Of a DNA stretch of 64,000 nt, positions 44,264 to 54,700 are shown one piece after another. Source of the stretch: Holophagae bacterium. GTDB taxonomy: Bacteria > Acidobacteriota > Holophagae > Acanthopleuribacterales > Acanthopleuribacteraceae. The notes under the pieces are model-generated. The model searched no databases. It was not told where the DNA came from and was given only the letters and a program-made list of their open reading frames with translations. A program made the position numbers and the translations under genes. The stretch is from the NCBI GenBank assembly GCA_030429565.1, contig JAUIFE010000001.1, positions 1,116,001-1,180,000 of the forward strand. Direction: 5' to 3'. Each line of letters begins with the position of its first letter. Positions within the stretch are counted from its first letter, which is position 1.

Positions 44264-46224
44264 TGCGCCAGGCCATCAAAAGAACCTTCACGCTTATCCT
44301 GTTTTGCACCGCACCACTCCTATTGGCCCAATACCAAACAGACCTACCCAAGTGGGCCGAAGACGTGTTGCGCAGAGAAAGTGAATTCCCGCAACCAGCC
44401 AAGGACGCCGATATTTGGCGCTTGCTGGATCACACCCTGATCTCCGTGGCAGTCAATGGCGAAGTGCACATTCAGAGGCGCGTCGTCCAGAAGGTGTTAA
44501 CGGAAAGCGGCACCCACATGGCCTCGCTTTTTCAGGTTCAAGGCAAAAGTAAAAGTACCGACATCAAACGTTTAAAAGGCTGGCACCGAAGGCCCTCGGG
44601 CAAAGTCGACATTCGCGACAGGGCCGATACTTGGTCACTGGTGGAGGCCGACCCAAATCGCATCACCCAGGACGAAACCACGACGACCACGCTGCAGAAC
44701 GTCGGCCCAGGATCGGTCGTCGCCTTCGAAAGTCGGGAAACAAGCCCGTCCTTATTTTCCAAAGACATTGTTTTTGTGATGGAAGCCTTCCCGATTGCCG
44801 AACGCATCGTTGAAATCAATGGCGCAGGCGGCACCATTACCCCGGTTCATTTCGAGACCTGGCAGTTGGATGCCACGCGCCAGAAAAACCGTCTGATTGT
44901 TCGCGGTACGCCCGCGCTGCGGTACGAGCGTTTGACCGCCGACACCGGCTTCTACCGTCCCTATGTATTGATTGGTTGGCACCATTCCCAACACGACACA
45001 CAGCTAAAAGACTGGACCGCTTTTGGCAGTTGGTACAATCAAACCTTTAATTCGGCGGCCGGTCTCAGCGGCGAAGCCAAGCCCTTGGCGGACATCGAAG
45101 TGCTAGCCGAAACCTATCGCGAACAGCAGGAGGCCTTGAGCTACCGCCAACGTTATCTCGACCCGGATCGCGGTTGGATTCCGGCCGCCGGCACCGAAGT
45201 TATGCGCCGCAAATACGGCGATTGCAAAGATATGGTCGCCTGTTTGAGCTATTCGGCGGAACGTCGACAGATCACGGTTTTGCCTACCTTGACCATGATC
45301 CAGCGCGACTTTTATCCCTTGCCGAACATGCCGGTCTCACCTTACTACTTCAACCACCTGATCGCCGCCGTGCCGCTCGAGCAAAGCCTGGGCTTACCCG
45401 CCGAGGTCATCGTCGACAAGCAACGATACCTCCTGGTCGATCCCACCGCGAAAGGCACGCCGCTGGGCCACTTGCCGGCCGATTATCGCGACCGTCAGGT
45501 ATTGATCTGCCGTCCCGAAGGGGGTGTCTGGGTTGCGGTTCCAGATGCGGCGGCCGAGGAGGCCGAGGTCGATATCAAAGTGATAGCGCGCCTTGACAAG
45601 TACCTCACCTTGGGTGGCACGCTGTTGATTACCAGCCAAGGCAATGCGCTGGGTTTGCGTTCCAGCACGGCCCCACACTTTAGCGACCTGATTGCCAACC
45701 GCATTCGCCGCGGTCTTGATTTGCCCGGCTCTGTGACGATGAAGGTGATCACACTCGACCGGAGCGAACCAGGCGTGGTCAAAGTAACTTGCCAGGTGAG
45801 CTGGCCGAGTTTCCTGCGCCACGACATTGATGGTTATCGCTTACCGACCAATATCGTGTCGCTAACGCTGGATCAATTGGAAGAACGCGCGTATACCCGA
45901 CAGCAGGCGATTTGCCTGCCGGCTCGCCCCACCGTCACCTGGCGTTTATCGCTAAAAACGCCACAGCCGCTGGAACCGAGCAGCAACGATCAAACCTGGG
46001 GCGATGCAACCCGTGCCTTCTCATGGAAAGCAAGCGGCGGCGACATGCTCAAGCTTGAATTCAGTCGCAGCGGAAACAAACGCATTTTCGGCAAGTCGGA
46101 TATCCCGGCGGGCCTGGCATACTGGGAAACCTATCGTGCCAACTACAACAGGTTTTTTCACGCGGCAACGCTGCTGAGCAAACGCAGCGATGCCAAAGAC
46201 GCAAACCCATCGGGCCGGCCGTAA
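44263..46224 (+). CDS. exported DUF3857/transglutaminase-like protein (pair 2, second gene)
   Basis: A 653-residue paralogue of the pair 1 second protein. Signal peptide ending PLLLA before QYQTD, DUF3857 region, then the triad: Cys321 in RRKYGDCKDM, His in YFNHLIAAVP, Asp in LLVDPTAKGTPLG. The C terminus ends ETYRANYNRFFHAATLL plus a short tail. Coupled to its partner by a one-base stop/start overlap. Confidence 0.8.
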   Translation: MRQAIKRTFTLILFCTAPLLLAQYQTDLPKWAEDVLRRESEFPQPAKDADIWRLLDHTLISVAVNGEVHIQRRVVQKVLTESGTHMASLFQVQGKSKSTDIKRLKGWHRRPSGKVDIRDRADTWSLVEADPNRITQDETTTTTLQNVGPGSVVAFESRETSPSLFSKDIVFVMEAFPIAERIVEINGAGGTITPVHFETWQLDATRQKNRLIVRGTPALRYERLTADTGFYRPYVLIGWHHSQHDTQLKDWTAFGSWYNQTFNSAAGLSGEAKPLADIEVLAETYREQQEALSYRQRYLDPDRGWIPAAGTEVMRRKYGDCKDMVACLSYSAERRQITVLPTLTMIQRDFYPLPNMPVSPYYFNHLIAAVPLEQSLGLPAEVIVDKQRYLLVDPTAKGTPLGHLPADYRDRQVLICRPEGGVWVAVPDAAAEEAEVDIKVIARLDKYLTLGGTLLITSQGNALGLRSSTAPHFSDLIANRIRRGLDLPGSVTMKVITLDRSEPGVVKVTCQVSWPSFLRHDIDGYRLPTNIVSLTLDQLEERAYTRQQAICLPARPTVTWRLSLKTPQPLEPSSNDQTWGDATRAFSWKASGGDMLKLEFSRSGNKRIFGKSDIPAGLAYWETYRANYNRFFHAATLLSKRSDAKDANPSGRP

Positions 46225-46725
46225 GGTGGAACCTGAACGGAGCGATTCTTGGCGGCGAAATCGCACAACCAGTTGGACGCCAATGCCTCGTGAAAATGTT
46301 CACCGTACTTACCAGTATGCCTGTGCTTTTTCCTGGACGTTTCGTACCAACGCTTGACGTTTCCTGCGTCAAACCTTAACGCAGGAAACGTCAAAATTTG
46401 TGCGATTACATCCACCCAACTCGCTCAGTTTAGGTATAAACCAGTGCACGACCTTGTGCTAGCAAGAGGTCAATATCACAGTTCAGAGCAGCGATTTTCT
46501 ATTTAAACTCATGTTGTCAATAATTCTGTTGCAAATCTAACATGACTTTAGTAAAACCGATCGACCGATTTTAAGCTCATGACATACATGAAACAGCTCT
46601 CAATTGTCGGTAAGACATCAAGCCTGAAAACATTGACCACTTTCAATTTTTCAGATTTCACGAATACCGATTAACACATTAAGCAACGACGCTCGCTAAA
46701 ATCCCTACAGATAAAAGGCCTTTAT
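46225..46725. other. intergenic stretch before pair 3 with a perfect inverted repeat
   Basis: About 500 nt with no gene. TTGACGTTTCCTGCGT (46354-46369) is followed after nine nt by its exact reverse complement (46379-46394), a 16-bp stem without a T-tract. The right half (46500-46725) is AT-rich and probably holds the promoter of pair 3. Confidence 0.6.
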
Positions 46726-48780
46726 ATGAAATGGTTTATCTTTACATTCTTTTTGATGACGCTTGTCCCGGGCCTCACGGCGACCGACAACGGTTTTGAG
46801 CCGCCAACCTACGGGCTCCCTATTCCTGAAACGGCCTGGCAGGTCCGCCAAGACCCGGAGCGGGATCTCTTCGACGCCGCTTTTTTGGTTCACTACACCA
46901 GCTTTGAGAATCAACACAATCGCCATTATCGCCTTATTCGCATTCTCAGCGAGCAAGGCAAGGCGGCAGCCGAATTTCTCCATGACAGTGAAACACTTTC
47001 AGCCGTTAAGGGCCGCGTGCTTTACCCAGACGGAACGGAACTTGGCTTTGATTCAACCGCCGATTTTGTCGAAATTCTCACCTACCGCTCACGACGCAAA
47101 AAAGTAAAAGCGACAATTTTGATCCCACCAGGGCTCACCACTGATTGCCTTGTCGAAATGGAGTGGTTTGAGGCGGCGGATTTAGGTCTTAAAAAGGACA
47201 CCTTTTTCAAACGATTCGATATTCGTGACGACTACTACTGCCTTTCTAAAACATTCGATATGGGCGTCAAAGACGTTCCGGAAGGCAAAACACTCGCATG
47301 GGTGACTCAAAAACCCAAAGAGCCGATAACGTTGGCTTTGCAAAACTCAAGAACGAAAACACCAACCTTTACTTTCAATAATATCCCGCCACGGAAGAGC
47401 CACCCTTTCGGTAACCCTAATCAGGCACCCAATGCCCATTCATTTATTGTTTATCGTACCTTACCATTTACAGCCAGCACATTTCTTAGAGGAAAACCGG
47501 TACCGGATTGGAACGGTGATTATGTCGTTTCATTTCCCACTGACATACAGCTCATTGCCCGCATGATTACCTATCATTTCGATAATCCAGATACGAATAA
47601 AGCCATGCGCGTTTTTTCAAAAGAAGTCAAGCACATGCTGACCAAGGAAGCCGGTGTAGATCTTAAAAAGGAACCGATCCGAGCCGCCAAACTAACCCTG
47701 ACCGCCCTCCATGAAAGAATCAGTGTTTCCAACCGCTTAAACGCAGAACAACTGATCATGTTCCGCAACAAAAAAGAGAAAAAGCCGTCCAATCTCAAGC
47801 CTTGTTTCCGCAACGGTTGGGCCGATCCTTTTCAGATAAACCTCATCTTCGTGTGGTTACTGCGCGAGCTCAATATCCAATTCCAGTTTGTTTATGCCAA
47901 TCCCGTCACCAGCCCCCCCTACAAGGCATCCGAAAAGACGCCTTTTTCATTTGACTGGCGGATGCCGCTCATCATGGTCAAAGAGCCACAACAGCGCGCG
48001 ATGTTTTGTGCTTGGCGTCCAGAGTTTGAACCAGGAATGCTGCCGAGTGAGCTGCAAGGTACAGCGGCTTTGGCGGTCAATCCCTACCGCCGTTTTTTTC
48101 ATGTCGACACCGATACCCCACATTTCGGCGCGACGGCCAACCAACTCGAGACCCATGTCGACGCGGAACTTAACGAAAATGGCTCCTGTCGCCTGCGCCT
48201 TACCCAGACCGGAACCGGGGTAAACAAGTCTCGTATGGTGCGTGCATTGCACCACCTTCGAGAAGAAGAACAGGGCCCATTTTTACGACGGCATTGGAAA
48301 CGCCGGCTGGGGAACAACGTCGAACTGCTGGACGCGCAAGCAACGCCGATTAAGGATTTAAAAGACGCCGTTACGCTCACAGTGGACGCCCAAATTGATC
48401 ATGACGAAGCGCAAAATTGGTTCGAAATCGATCCTTTCCCCGGTCTTTTCGTCAACCTCCCCCAACCAAAAATGTGGCCCGCGGACCGCACCCAGCCCAT
48501 TGTGCTGGATTACGCCTTTGTCCAAACCGAAACCATGACGCTCAGGGTCCCAAGCGGCTGGACCCTCAAGGGCAAGCACCATCGACACCGAGAAAACCGC
48601 GTGGGCACCGTCACCTTCGAGGCCAACCAAGAAGGCAACGTGATCAGGGTTCAACGAACCCTCACCTTGACCGACAATCGTCTCGAGGCCGAGGCCGAAC
48701 CCGACTTACGGTTCTTTCTAGCATGGGCCCGCGAAGCCAATTTGCAGACCATCGCCGTCGCCAAAGGAGACGCCCAATGA
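46726..48780 (+). CDS. exported DUF3857 protein, catalytic residues lost (pair 3, first gene)
   Basis: A 684-residue paralogue with signal peptide FTFFLMTLVPGLTA, then PPTYGLPIPETAWQV, the DUF3857 blocks HYRLIRILSEQGKAAAEF and ILIPPGLTTDCLVEMEW, and a longer middle segment than pairs 1 and 2. The Cys position reads FRNGWADPFQIN, the His position FDWRMPLIMV, and the Asp position has become Asn (LAVNPYRRF). It overlaps the next gene by ATGA (48777-48780). The front half is more AT-rich than its neighbours. Confidence 0.75.
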   Translation: MKWFIFTFFLMTLVPGLTATDNGFEPPTYGLPIPETAWQVRQDPERDLFDAAFLVHYTSFENQHNRHYRLIRILSEQGKAAAEFLHDSETLSAVKGRVLYPDGTELGFDSTADFVEILTYRSRRKKVKATILIPPGLTTDCLVEMEWFEAADLGLKKDTFFKRFDIRDDYYCLSKTFDMGVKDVPEGKTLAWVTQKPKEPITLALQNSRTKTPTFTFNNIPPRKSHPFGNPNQAPNAHSFIVYRTLPFTASTFLRGKPVPDWNGDYVVSFPTDIQLIARMITYHFDNPDTNKAMRVFSKEVKHMLTKEAGVDLKKEPIRAAKLTLTALHERISVSNRLNAEQLIMFRNKKEKKPSNLKPCFRNGWADPFQINLIFVWLLRELNIQFQFVYANPVTSPPYKASEKTPFSFDWRMPLIMVKEPQQRAMFCAWRPEFEPGMLPSELQGTAALAVNPYRRFFHVDTDTPHFGATANQLETHVDAELNENGSCRLRLTQTGTGVNKSRMVRALHHLREEEQGPFLRRHWKRRLGNNVELLDAQATPIKDLKDAVTLTVDAQIDHDEAQNWFEIDPFPGLFVNLPQPKMWPADRTQPIVLDYAFVQTETMTLRVPSGWTLKGKHHRHRENRVGTVTFEANQEGNVIRVQRTLTLTDNRLEAEAEPDLRFFLAWAREANLQTIAVAKGDAQ

Positions 48781-50705
48781 TTCGCCGAAACTTTCTGGTG
48801 CTGAATGCCCTACTCGTTTTAGCCTGCCAAGTTTTGCCCGTCCGCGCCGGCGCCTTCCCCGCCTGGGCCGAGGCCGTCCTCCAAGAGACCCAGTTGCTCG
48901 TGCCTCCGGACGACACCGATATGTGGCGTATTCTCGACCAAACGGTTATTGAACCCGGGCCTAAAGGCAAAATCAAAGTCAAACGAAGAGTGGTGCAACG
49001 AGTCATTAACGAGCAGGGGGTTGCCGCCGCCTCGATGTACCTGATTGACGGCAACGCCGACACGACCAAGATCAAACGCCTCAAGGGATGGCATCGCAAC
49101 AGCTTGAACCGGGTTGCCACATTGGATCGCCAAAACATTGTTACGGTTAGCCAAGCGGAAATCGATAAGCTATCCCACGATGAGGCAACCATCGCCGTAT
49201 TCGAGAAGGTTGGCCCCAACTCCATTGTGGCTTTCGAAAGTTACGAAATACGCGAAACCCTGTTCCCTCAGGACCTCGTCTTTATGCTCGGTCACTTTCC
49301 CATTGCGAAACGCATCATCGACGTACGCCTGCCCACCGCCCAGATTACACCGACCCATTTTGACGCATGGGGATTGACCCCAACCATCAACGATAACAGC
49401 CTAACCCTCTTGCAAACCCCGGCGATCCAATCGGAACCCTTAGTCCCCGACAGCCCGCTCAGCTTGCCGCATATCATCATTAATTTCCAGGATCCTGAAG
49501 CCGCGACCATTCCGCTCGATCAGTGGTCAACCTTGGCCGCGTGGTACTACGAAACCTTTGCGGCGGCATCGGCCGCGCCCCAGAAAGTCCACGCCCTCAG
49601 TGATCTCGCCATTCTTGCACCGATCTACAACCAACAGATCGACACCATAACCTACCGTCAACGCTACCTCACCCCGGCACGGGGCTGGGTGCCCGCCTCG
49701 GGGGAAGAAGTACAGCGACGCAAATACGGCGACTGTAAAGACATGGTGGCGGGCTTGCGTTACCAAGCCGGCCACGCCGGCGTCAGTGTCCTACCGGTTT
49801 TGGCAACCGTCTTTCGCGAAGAATATCCCAATCAAGACGCACCGGTTTCCTTTGCGACCTTCAACCACCTTATTGGCGCAATACCACTGACACACAGCTT
49901 AGGACTCGCGGCGGAAGTTTCCGTCGGCACACAACGTTACCTCTTGGTCGACCCGACCGCCAAAGGCACCCCCCTGGGTCGATTGCCCGATGCTTTTCGC
50001 AATCGTCACCTTTTACTTTGCCTGCCGGACGATGGTCGTTGGGTTGCCGTGCCGGAACAAGCATTCGAAGAACAGAAACTTGATGCCAAGGTAATGGGGA
50101 GCGTTGATGAGAACAACACCCTGACCGGTGGAATCATATTCACGAGCCGTGGTAACGCACTCGGTTTGCGCGATGCGAGTGACGTCCCCGACCTAGAAGA
50201 GGTCGAGTGGGCCATTCGCCAGGGTTTCGATATCCCTGGCTCAGCGATTTTAAACGTCGCACCGTTGCAATCCCCAACATCCGACCAGATTCAAATCATC
50301 TGCCAAGTCCAATGGCCGAGCTTTATTCGCTATGACGCCGACGGCTATCGTCTGCCAACAGCGATTGTCCCTTTGAAAAAGAGGGTGCTGGAGAAACGCG
50401 GGCGCCCACGTCAGCAAGCCATTCGCGTCCCCCGACTCACGCCCACGACCTGGCATATCACCATCAAAAACCACCAAGCCCTCGCCCCCGGCGCAACCCA
50501 TACAGAATGGAGCGACGGCACACGCTGGTTCTCCTGGCAAGCCGAAGCCGGACCGCACCTCAATGTGACATTTTTCCAAAAGGGACACACCCGTATTTTC
50601 ACCAAACAAGAGCTGGCAGCGGGTCTCGCATACTGGGAAAACTATCGCAACAACTACAATCCGTTCTATCGCGAGGCAACCTTGTTCCGGGCAATCCATC
50701 CCTAA
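48777..50705 (+). CDS. exported DUF3857/transglutaminase-like protein (pair 3, second gene)
   Basis: A 642-residue paralogue of the other two second-gene proteins. Signal peptide FLVLNALLVLACQVLPVRA, with LLVLAC also resembling a lipobox. DUF3857 region, then the triad: Cys320 in RRKYGDCKDM, His in TFNHLIGAIP, Asp in LLVDPTAKGTPLG. C terminus ENYRNNYNPFYREATLF. The start is ATG 48777 in the ATGA overlap; the frame is open further upstream inside the partner gene. Confidence 0.8.
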   Translation: MIRRNFLVLNALLVLACQVLPVRAGAFPAWAEAVLQETQLLVPPDDTDMWRILDQTVIEPGPKGKIKVKRRVVQRVINEQGVAAASMYLIDGNADTTKIKRLKGWHRNSLNRVATLDRQNIVTVSQAEIDKLSHDEATIAVFEKVGPNSIVAFESYEIRETLFPQDLVFMLGHFPIAKRIIDVRLPTAQITPTHFDAWGLTPTINDNSLTLLQTPAIQSEPLVPDSPLSLPHIIINFQDPEAATIPLDQWSTLAAWYYETFAAASAAPQKVHALSDLAILAPIYNQQIDTITYRQRYLTPARGWVPASGEEVQRRKYGDCKDMVAGLRYQAGHAGVSVLPVLATVFREEYPNQDAPVSFATFNHLIGAIPLTHSLGLAAEVSVGTQRYLLVDPTAKGTPLGRLPDAFRNRHLLLCLPDDGRWVAVPEQAFEEQKLDAKVMGSVDENNTLTGGIIFTSRGNALGLRDASDVPDLEEVEWAIRQGFDIPGSAILNVAPLQSPTSDQIQIICQVQWPSFIRYDADGYRLPTAIVPLKKRVLEKRGRPRQQAIRVPRLTPTTWHITIKNHQALAPGATHTEWSDGTRWFSWQAEAGPHLNVTFFQKGHTRIFTKQELAAGLAYWENYRNNYNPFYREATLFRAIHP

Positions 50706-50861
50706 GCGATGACGGGCAGAGGCAACCGACACAGAGACGGGTGATCGAACCCGATCCGGGAAAAAGTGATCGTGCAGCAAGGCGTCAGGTTGGTTCTATA
50801 AAAAAGAAAACTAAGGCGTGCTGGGGGTTTACCCGCCGAAGCGGCAACACGCCGAATCAGG

Positions 50862-50889
50862 GCACCGTGGTTTAACCGCGGTGCTTTTT
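50862..50889 (+). terminator. terminator after pair 3, overlapping a convergent gene
   Basis: GCACCGTGGT (50862-50871) pairs with ACCGCGGTGC (50875-50884) with one wobble, loop TTA, then TTTTT. The loop is the stop codon of the minus-strand gene, so the hairpin is built partly from coding sequence. Confidence 0.85.
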
Positions 50890-51111
50890 CACTTTGCGAA
50901 AACGTTTCATTTCAGCGCTGTACGTTTCACTTAAACGCACACCCTGACCGTCCAAAACAATGATGTCGCGGGCCAATAGCCCGTTCATCAGGTCTTCAAC
51001 GGTTTGGGGGTCTTCTTGGTAAGCCCGCGCAAATGAGTCACTGCAATCGGCAAGGGTTCCTGGGTAGAAACCGCCAATCTGAGCGAGCAACTCGAGAATC
51101 TTTTGCTCCAT
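50872..51111 (-). CDS. small protein of unknown function (79 aa)
   Basis: ATG 51111 is preceded by AAGGAGGT about 10 nt upstream, which supports a real gene. The product is helical (MEQKILELLAQIGGFY, then TVEDLMNGLLARDIIVLDGQG), much like a small winged-helix or coenzyme-PQQ-D-like fold, with a basic C terminus (KRFRKVKKHRG). No signal peptide. I cannot assign a family. Convergent with DUF3857 pair 3. Confidence 0.6.
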   Translation of the reverse strand: MEQKILELLAQIGGFYPGTLADCSDSFARAYQEDPQTVEDLMNGLLARDIIVLDGQGVRLSETYSAEMKRFRKVKKHRG

Positions 51112-51754
51112 AGACCAACTACCTCCTTCGAAAAAACAAAATTTTCAATAAATTCATTTTTAAAAACGCCCAAATCAAGAGTCTCTAAATCAAAAATCTA
51201 AAAACTATAATCGGCCAAGCGGAATATCAACCTAACTTTTTTTTGGCGCATCCTGTGACAAAGGCGCGGCTCTAGCATACAAGATACCATCCAACTTTAT
51301 CCACTTCTTAAAACAAACAAAGATAACTTTACAGGTTTCACTACCAGACAACCCGACCAATGCGCGCAAGGCGCGACCTGGGCACGACCCGAACTGACCC
51401 ATGACGGTATAATCGGCGCAGACAAAAACTCATCAAATGGAACCTTGGACCCGTTGAGGTTTATGGGATAATGGCCATTATCTCGAGACCGAAACTGAAG
51501 CATGCCAACAGTTCGCGGCGATTTTTGCCGCGACACATGAAACCAACCGTTGCACTCCAACGGAACCAATCCGGCGCTCGCCTCATCTCACACCAACCCG
51601 TTTTATTCCAGAACCCTGGACAAAACGCAACGCCCGAACTACCACATTTTTGGGTTCGCTTCCGCGCGCGACCACAACAGCCATCGGATTCGCCGCCTAA
51701 AGCCTGTTCCAGCTCAAGCGCAGCAGGCGGCCGACGATTCGTGTAGATCACCCC
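51112..51754. other. divergent region before the hybrid kinase, no supported gene
   Basis: 643 nt. The left 150 nt are AT-rich and would carry the promoter of the 79-aa gene. The open frames on the right half (91 and 148 codons plus, 96 minus) lack ribosome binding sites. Confidence 0.35.
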
Positions 51755-54700
51755 ATGACTTCATTGCAAACCGTTTTTCGACCAGCGTTGGTTTTCGCGA
51801 TCTTGGTTCCGCTTTATTTCGGCGCCGAACCAAAGGACGACGCACGCCCACAAACTTCACCCTGGCGCCAGAAACAACTGAAGTTCAAGTCCTACACCAA
51901 CCGCGACGGCCTCTCGCAAAACTCAGTGTTGGCCATTACACGCGACCAGCGCGGTTACATGTGGTTCGGCACCCGCGACGGCCTCAACCGCTTTGACGGC
52001 TACACGTTCCGCCTTTACTACGCACTTGCCGACGACGACACAACGCTCGCCTACAACTATATACGTTCGTTACTGGCTGATCCGGACGGCGCTGTTTGGG
52101 TTGGCACGCAAAACGGCGGCTTGAGCCGCTATGACCCCGAACAGGCTTGCTTCCAATCTTTTTCCACCGAATCCGCCCATCCGATGCGCCTGCCGGGTAA
52201 CCACGTAAGCAGCCTGGCCCTGGACCTGGAAGGCAAACTATTGATTGGCACCGATCAGGGCCTCGCCAAACTCGATTGGCAAGACCAAACCATTACTCAC
52301 CTCCCCTTCGTTACCGATCCCAACGACAACCCACTCGACGAAGACACCCGCTTCATCACCGCCCTACAACCCAATAAACACGGTGGTTTGTGGATTGGCA
52401 CACGCAACGGCCTCCTGTTACGGGATCAGAGAGGGGGCATTGAACACTTCCGTTTTGGCCTGGCGCCGGAAGAGGTCGGTCCCTATGTTCGGGCGCTGGC
52501 CTGCGACGGAGACGGTCATTTATGGGTTGCCACCGGTCGCGGGGTGCACGTCTTCGACCCAGTCACGCGCCATTACAGAACCTACCTCGCCGATAAAACC
52601 GACCCCGACAGCCTGAGTTATTCAGAGTCCTTCACGCTGCTTGCCGATTCGAAGGGCAACATGTGGGTGGGCACGCACCACGGCCTCAATCGCTACGACC
52701 CAGCTCGCGACGGGTTTGAAAAACACTATCATCGTAATTACCTGCGCGACAGTTTAAGCAGCAATGAGATTTGGTCGCTGTTTGAAGATCCCCAAGGCAA
52801 TCTTTGGGTGGGTACCTACAGTGGCGGCATCAATCTTTACTCACCCCTACGCAGCCGTTTCACCCACTTCCAACACGACCCCGAGGATCCAGACAGTCTG
52901 GGCGGCCGCGAAGTGTGGTCGCTTTTCGTCGATCGTGAACGCGTGCTTTGGGTCGGAACTTATGAAGGCGGACTCTCGCGATATCACGCGGACGAAGGCC
53001 GTTTTAGCCATATTCAACACGACCCCGAGGATCCCAAAAGCCTCGGGGGCGACAGCATTTGGGCCTTAAATGAAGATCGCGACGGCCGACTCTGGGTCGG
53101 CACACGCATGAACGGAATCAGCGTGGGCAGTCCCACCGAAGGTTTCCGCAAATATCGAGCGGATAGCGACAAACCCGGCAGCTTGCCTTCCAACCGCATT
53201 TACCGTATCCTGCGCGATCAACAAGACCGCATGTGGGCGGCCACCCGCGAAGGTCTAGCGCGGTACCGAAGTGAAAGTGATGACTTTGCGGTTTTCCGCC
53301 ACAATCCCCAACAAGCCGACAGTCTTGCGAACAACCGCGTCTATCACCTTTACTTGGATCGTCGACAGCGGCTCTGGGCCGCAACCCTCAACGGTCTGAG
53401 CCTGCTCAACAAGGATGAGCGCAGTTTTACCAATTTCCACAACCAAGCGGATCAACCTCAGTCCCTTAGCAACAACGTCATCTCCGCCATGTACCACGAC
53501 GCCGAGGGCAATTTTTGGGTCGGCACTTATCAGGGTGGTTTGAACAAATGGCCGGCGCGGGCGTTTGAAGACGGACAACCAACATTTCAGCGATTCGGGC
53601 ACAAGCAAGGCCTCCCCAGCGAAACGATTTACGCGGTCGCCGGTGACCGCGACGGCAAGTTGTGGATGAGTACCAACCAAGGTTTGGTGCGTTTTGATGA
53701 TCGGACCGGCCAATTCCGCAGCTTCACCTCGGCCTCCGGCGTACAAGACAACGAATTTAAGAACGGCTTTTTCAAGGACGCCCAGAGTGACACGCTGTTC
53801 TTCGGCGGCATCAACGGCTTCAACGCCTTTGTGCCAGGTACCCTGCCGGAAAATAGCCAACCCCCACCCGTCGTCATTTCAGAATGCACCGTGACCCGCT
53901 TCACCGAAAAAATCACCGTCCCTCTGCGCGTCGGTCAAGCGCTGGAGTTCGGATACAACGACCAGGCTATTAACTTGGAACTGGCCGTGCTGGACTATAC
54001 CGATCCCAAACACAATCAATACGCCTACCGCCTCGAGGGCTTGCAAGACGAAACGATTGAGCTGGGCCACCAACGCCTGCTTTCCTTTGCCAACCTGCCC
54101 AGCGGCCGTTACAAGCTTCATATTTACGGCGCCAACAACGACGGCGTATGGAACCAAACCGGCACAACCATGGACATGGTCATTCAGCCGCCGCCGTGGG
54201 CGAGCAACCGCGCCGTCGCGATCTACCTTCTGGTCGCAACCGCCTTGGTTTTTGGTATTTGGCGCCATCAGATCCGCCGCATTGAGGACCAAGCCCAAAT
54301 CGAAAGTCTCAAACAAACCGATCAGGCTAAGAGTATTTTCATTGCCAATGTTTCCCATGAAATACGCACCCCGATGAACGGTGTCATCGGCATGGCCGAC
54401 ATTCTCAGCACCATGAAACTGGACCCGCAAGCACGTGAATACGTTGAAATCATTCGGCAGAGCGGTGAGTCGCTGCTGGCGATCATCAACGACATCCTCG
54501 ACTTGTCGAAAATCGATGCCGATAAAATGGAGCTCGAAACCATCCCCTTTGCCCTGCGCTACGAACTCGACGGTATGATCGACCTCTTTGCCACGCAAGC
54601 CGCGAAAAAAGGTTTGCGCTTGCGCCAAATCGTGCCGCCGGAGGTGCCCAACCATTTGATCGGCGATCCGGTGCGCCTGCGCCAAGTCATTACCAACATC

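Noticed and set aside
51471..51996. Short genes before the hybrid kinase (91-148 codons)
   Set aside because: They overlap the kinase start or each other and lack translation signals.
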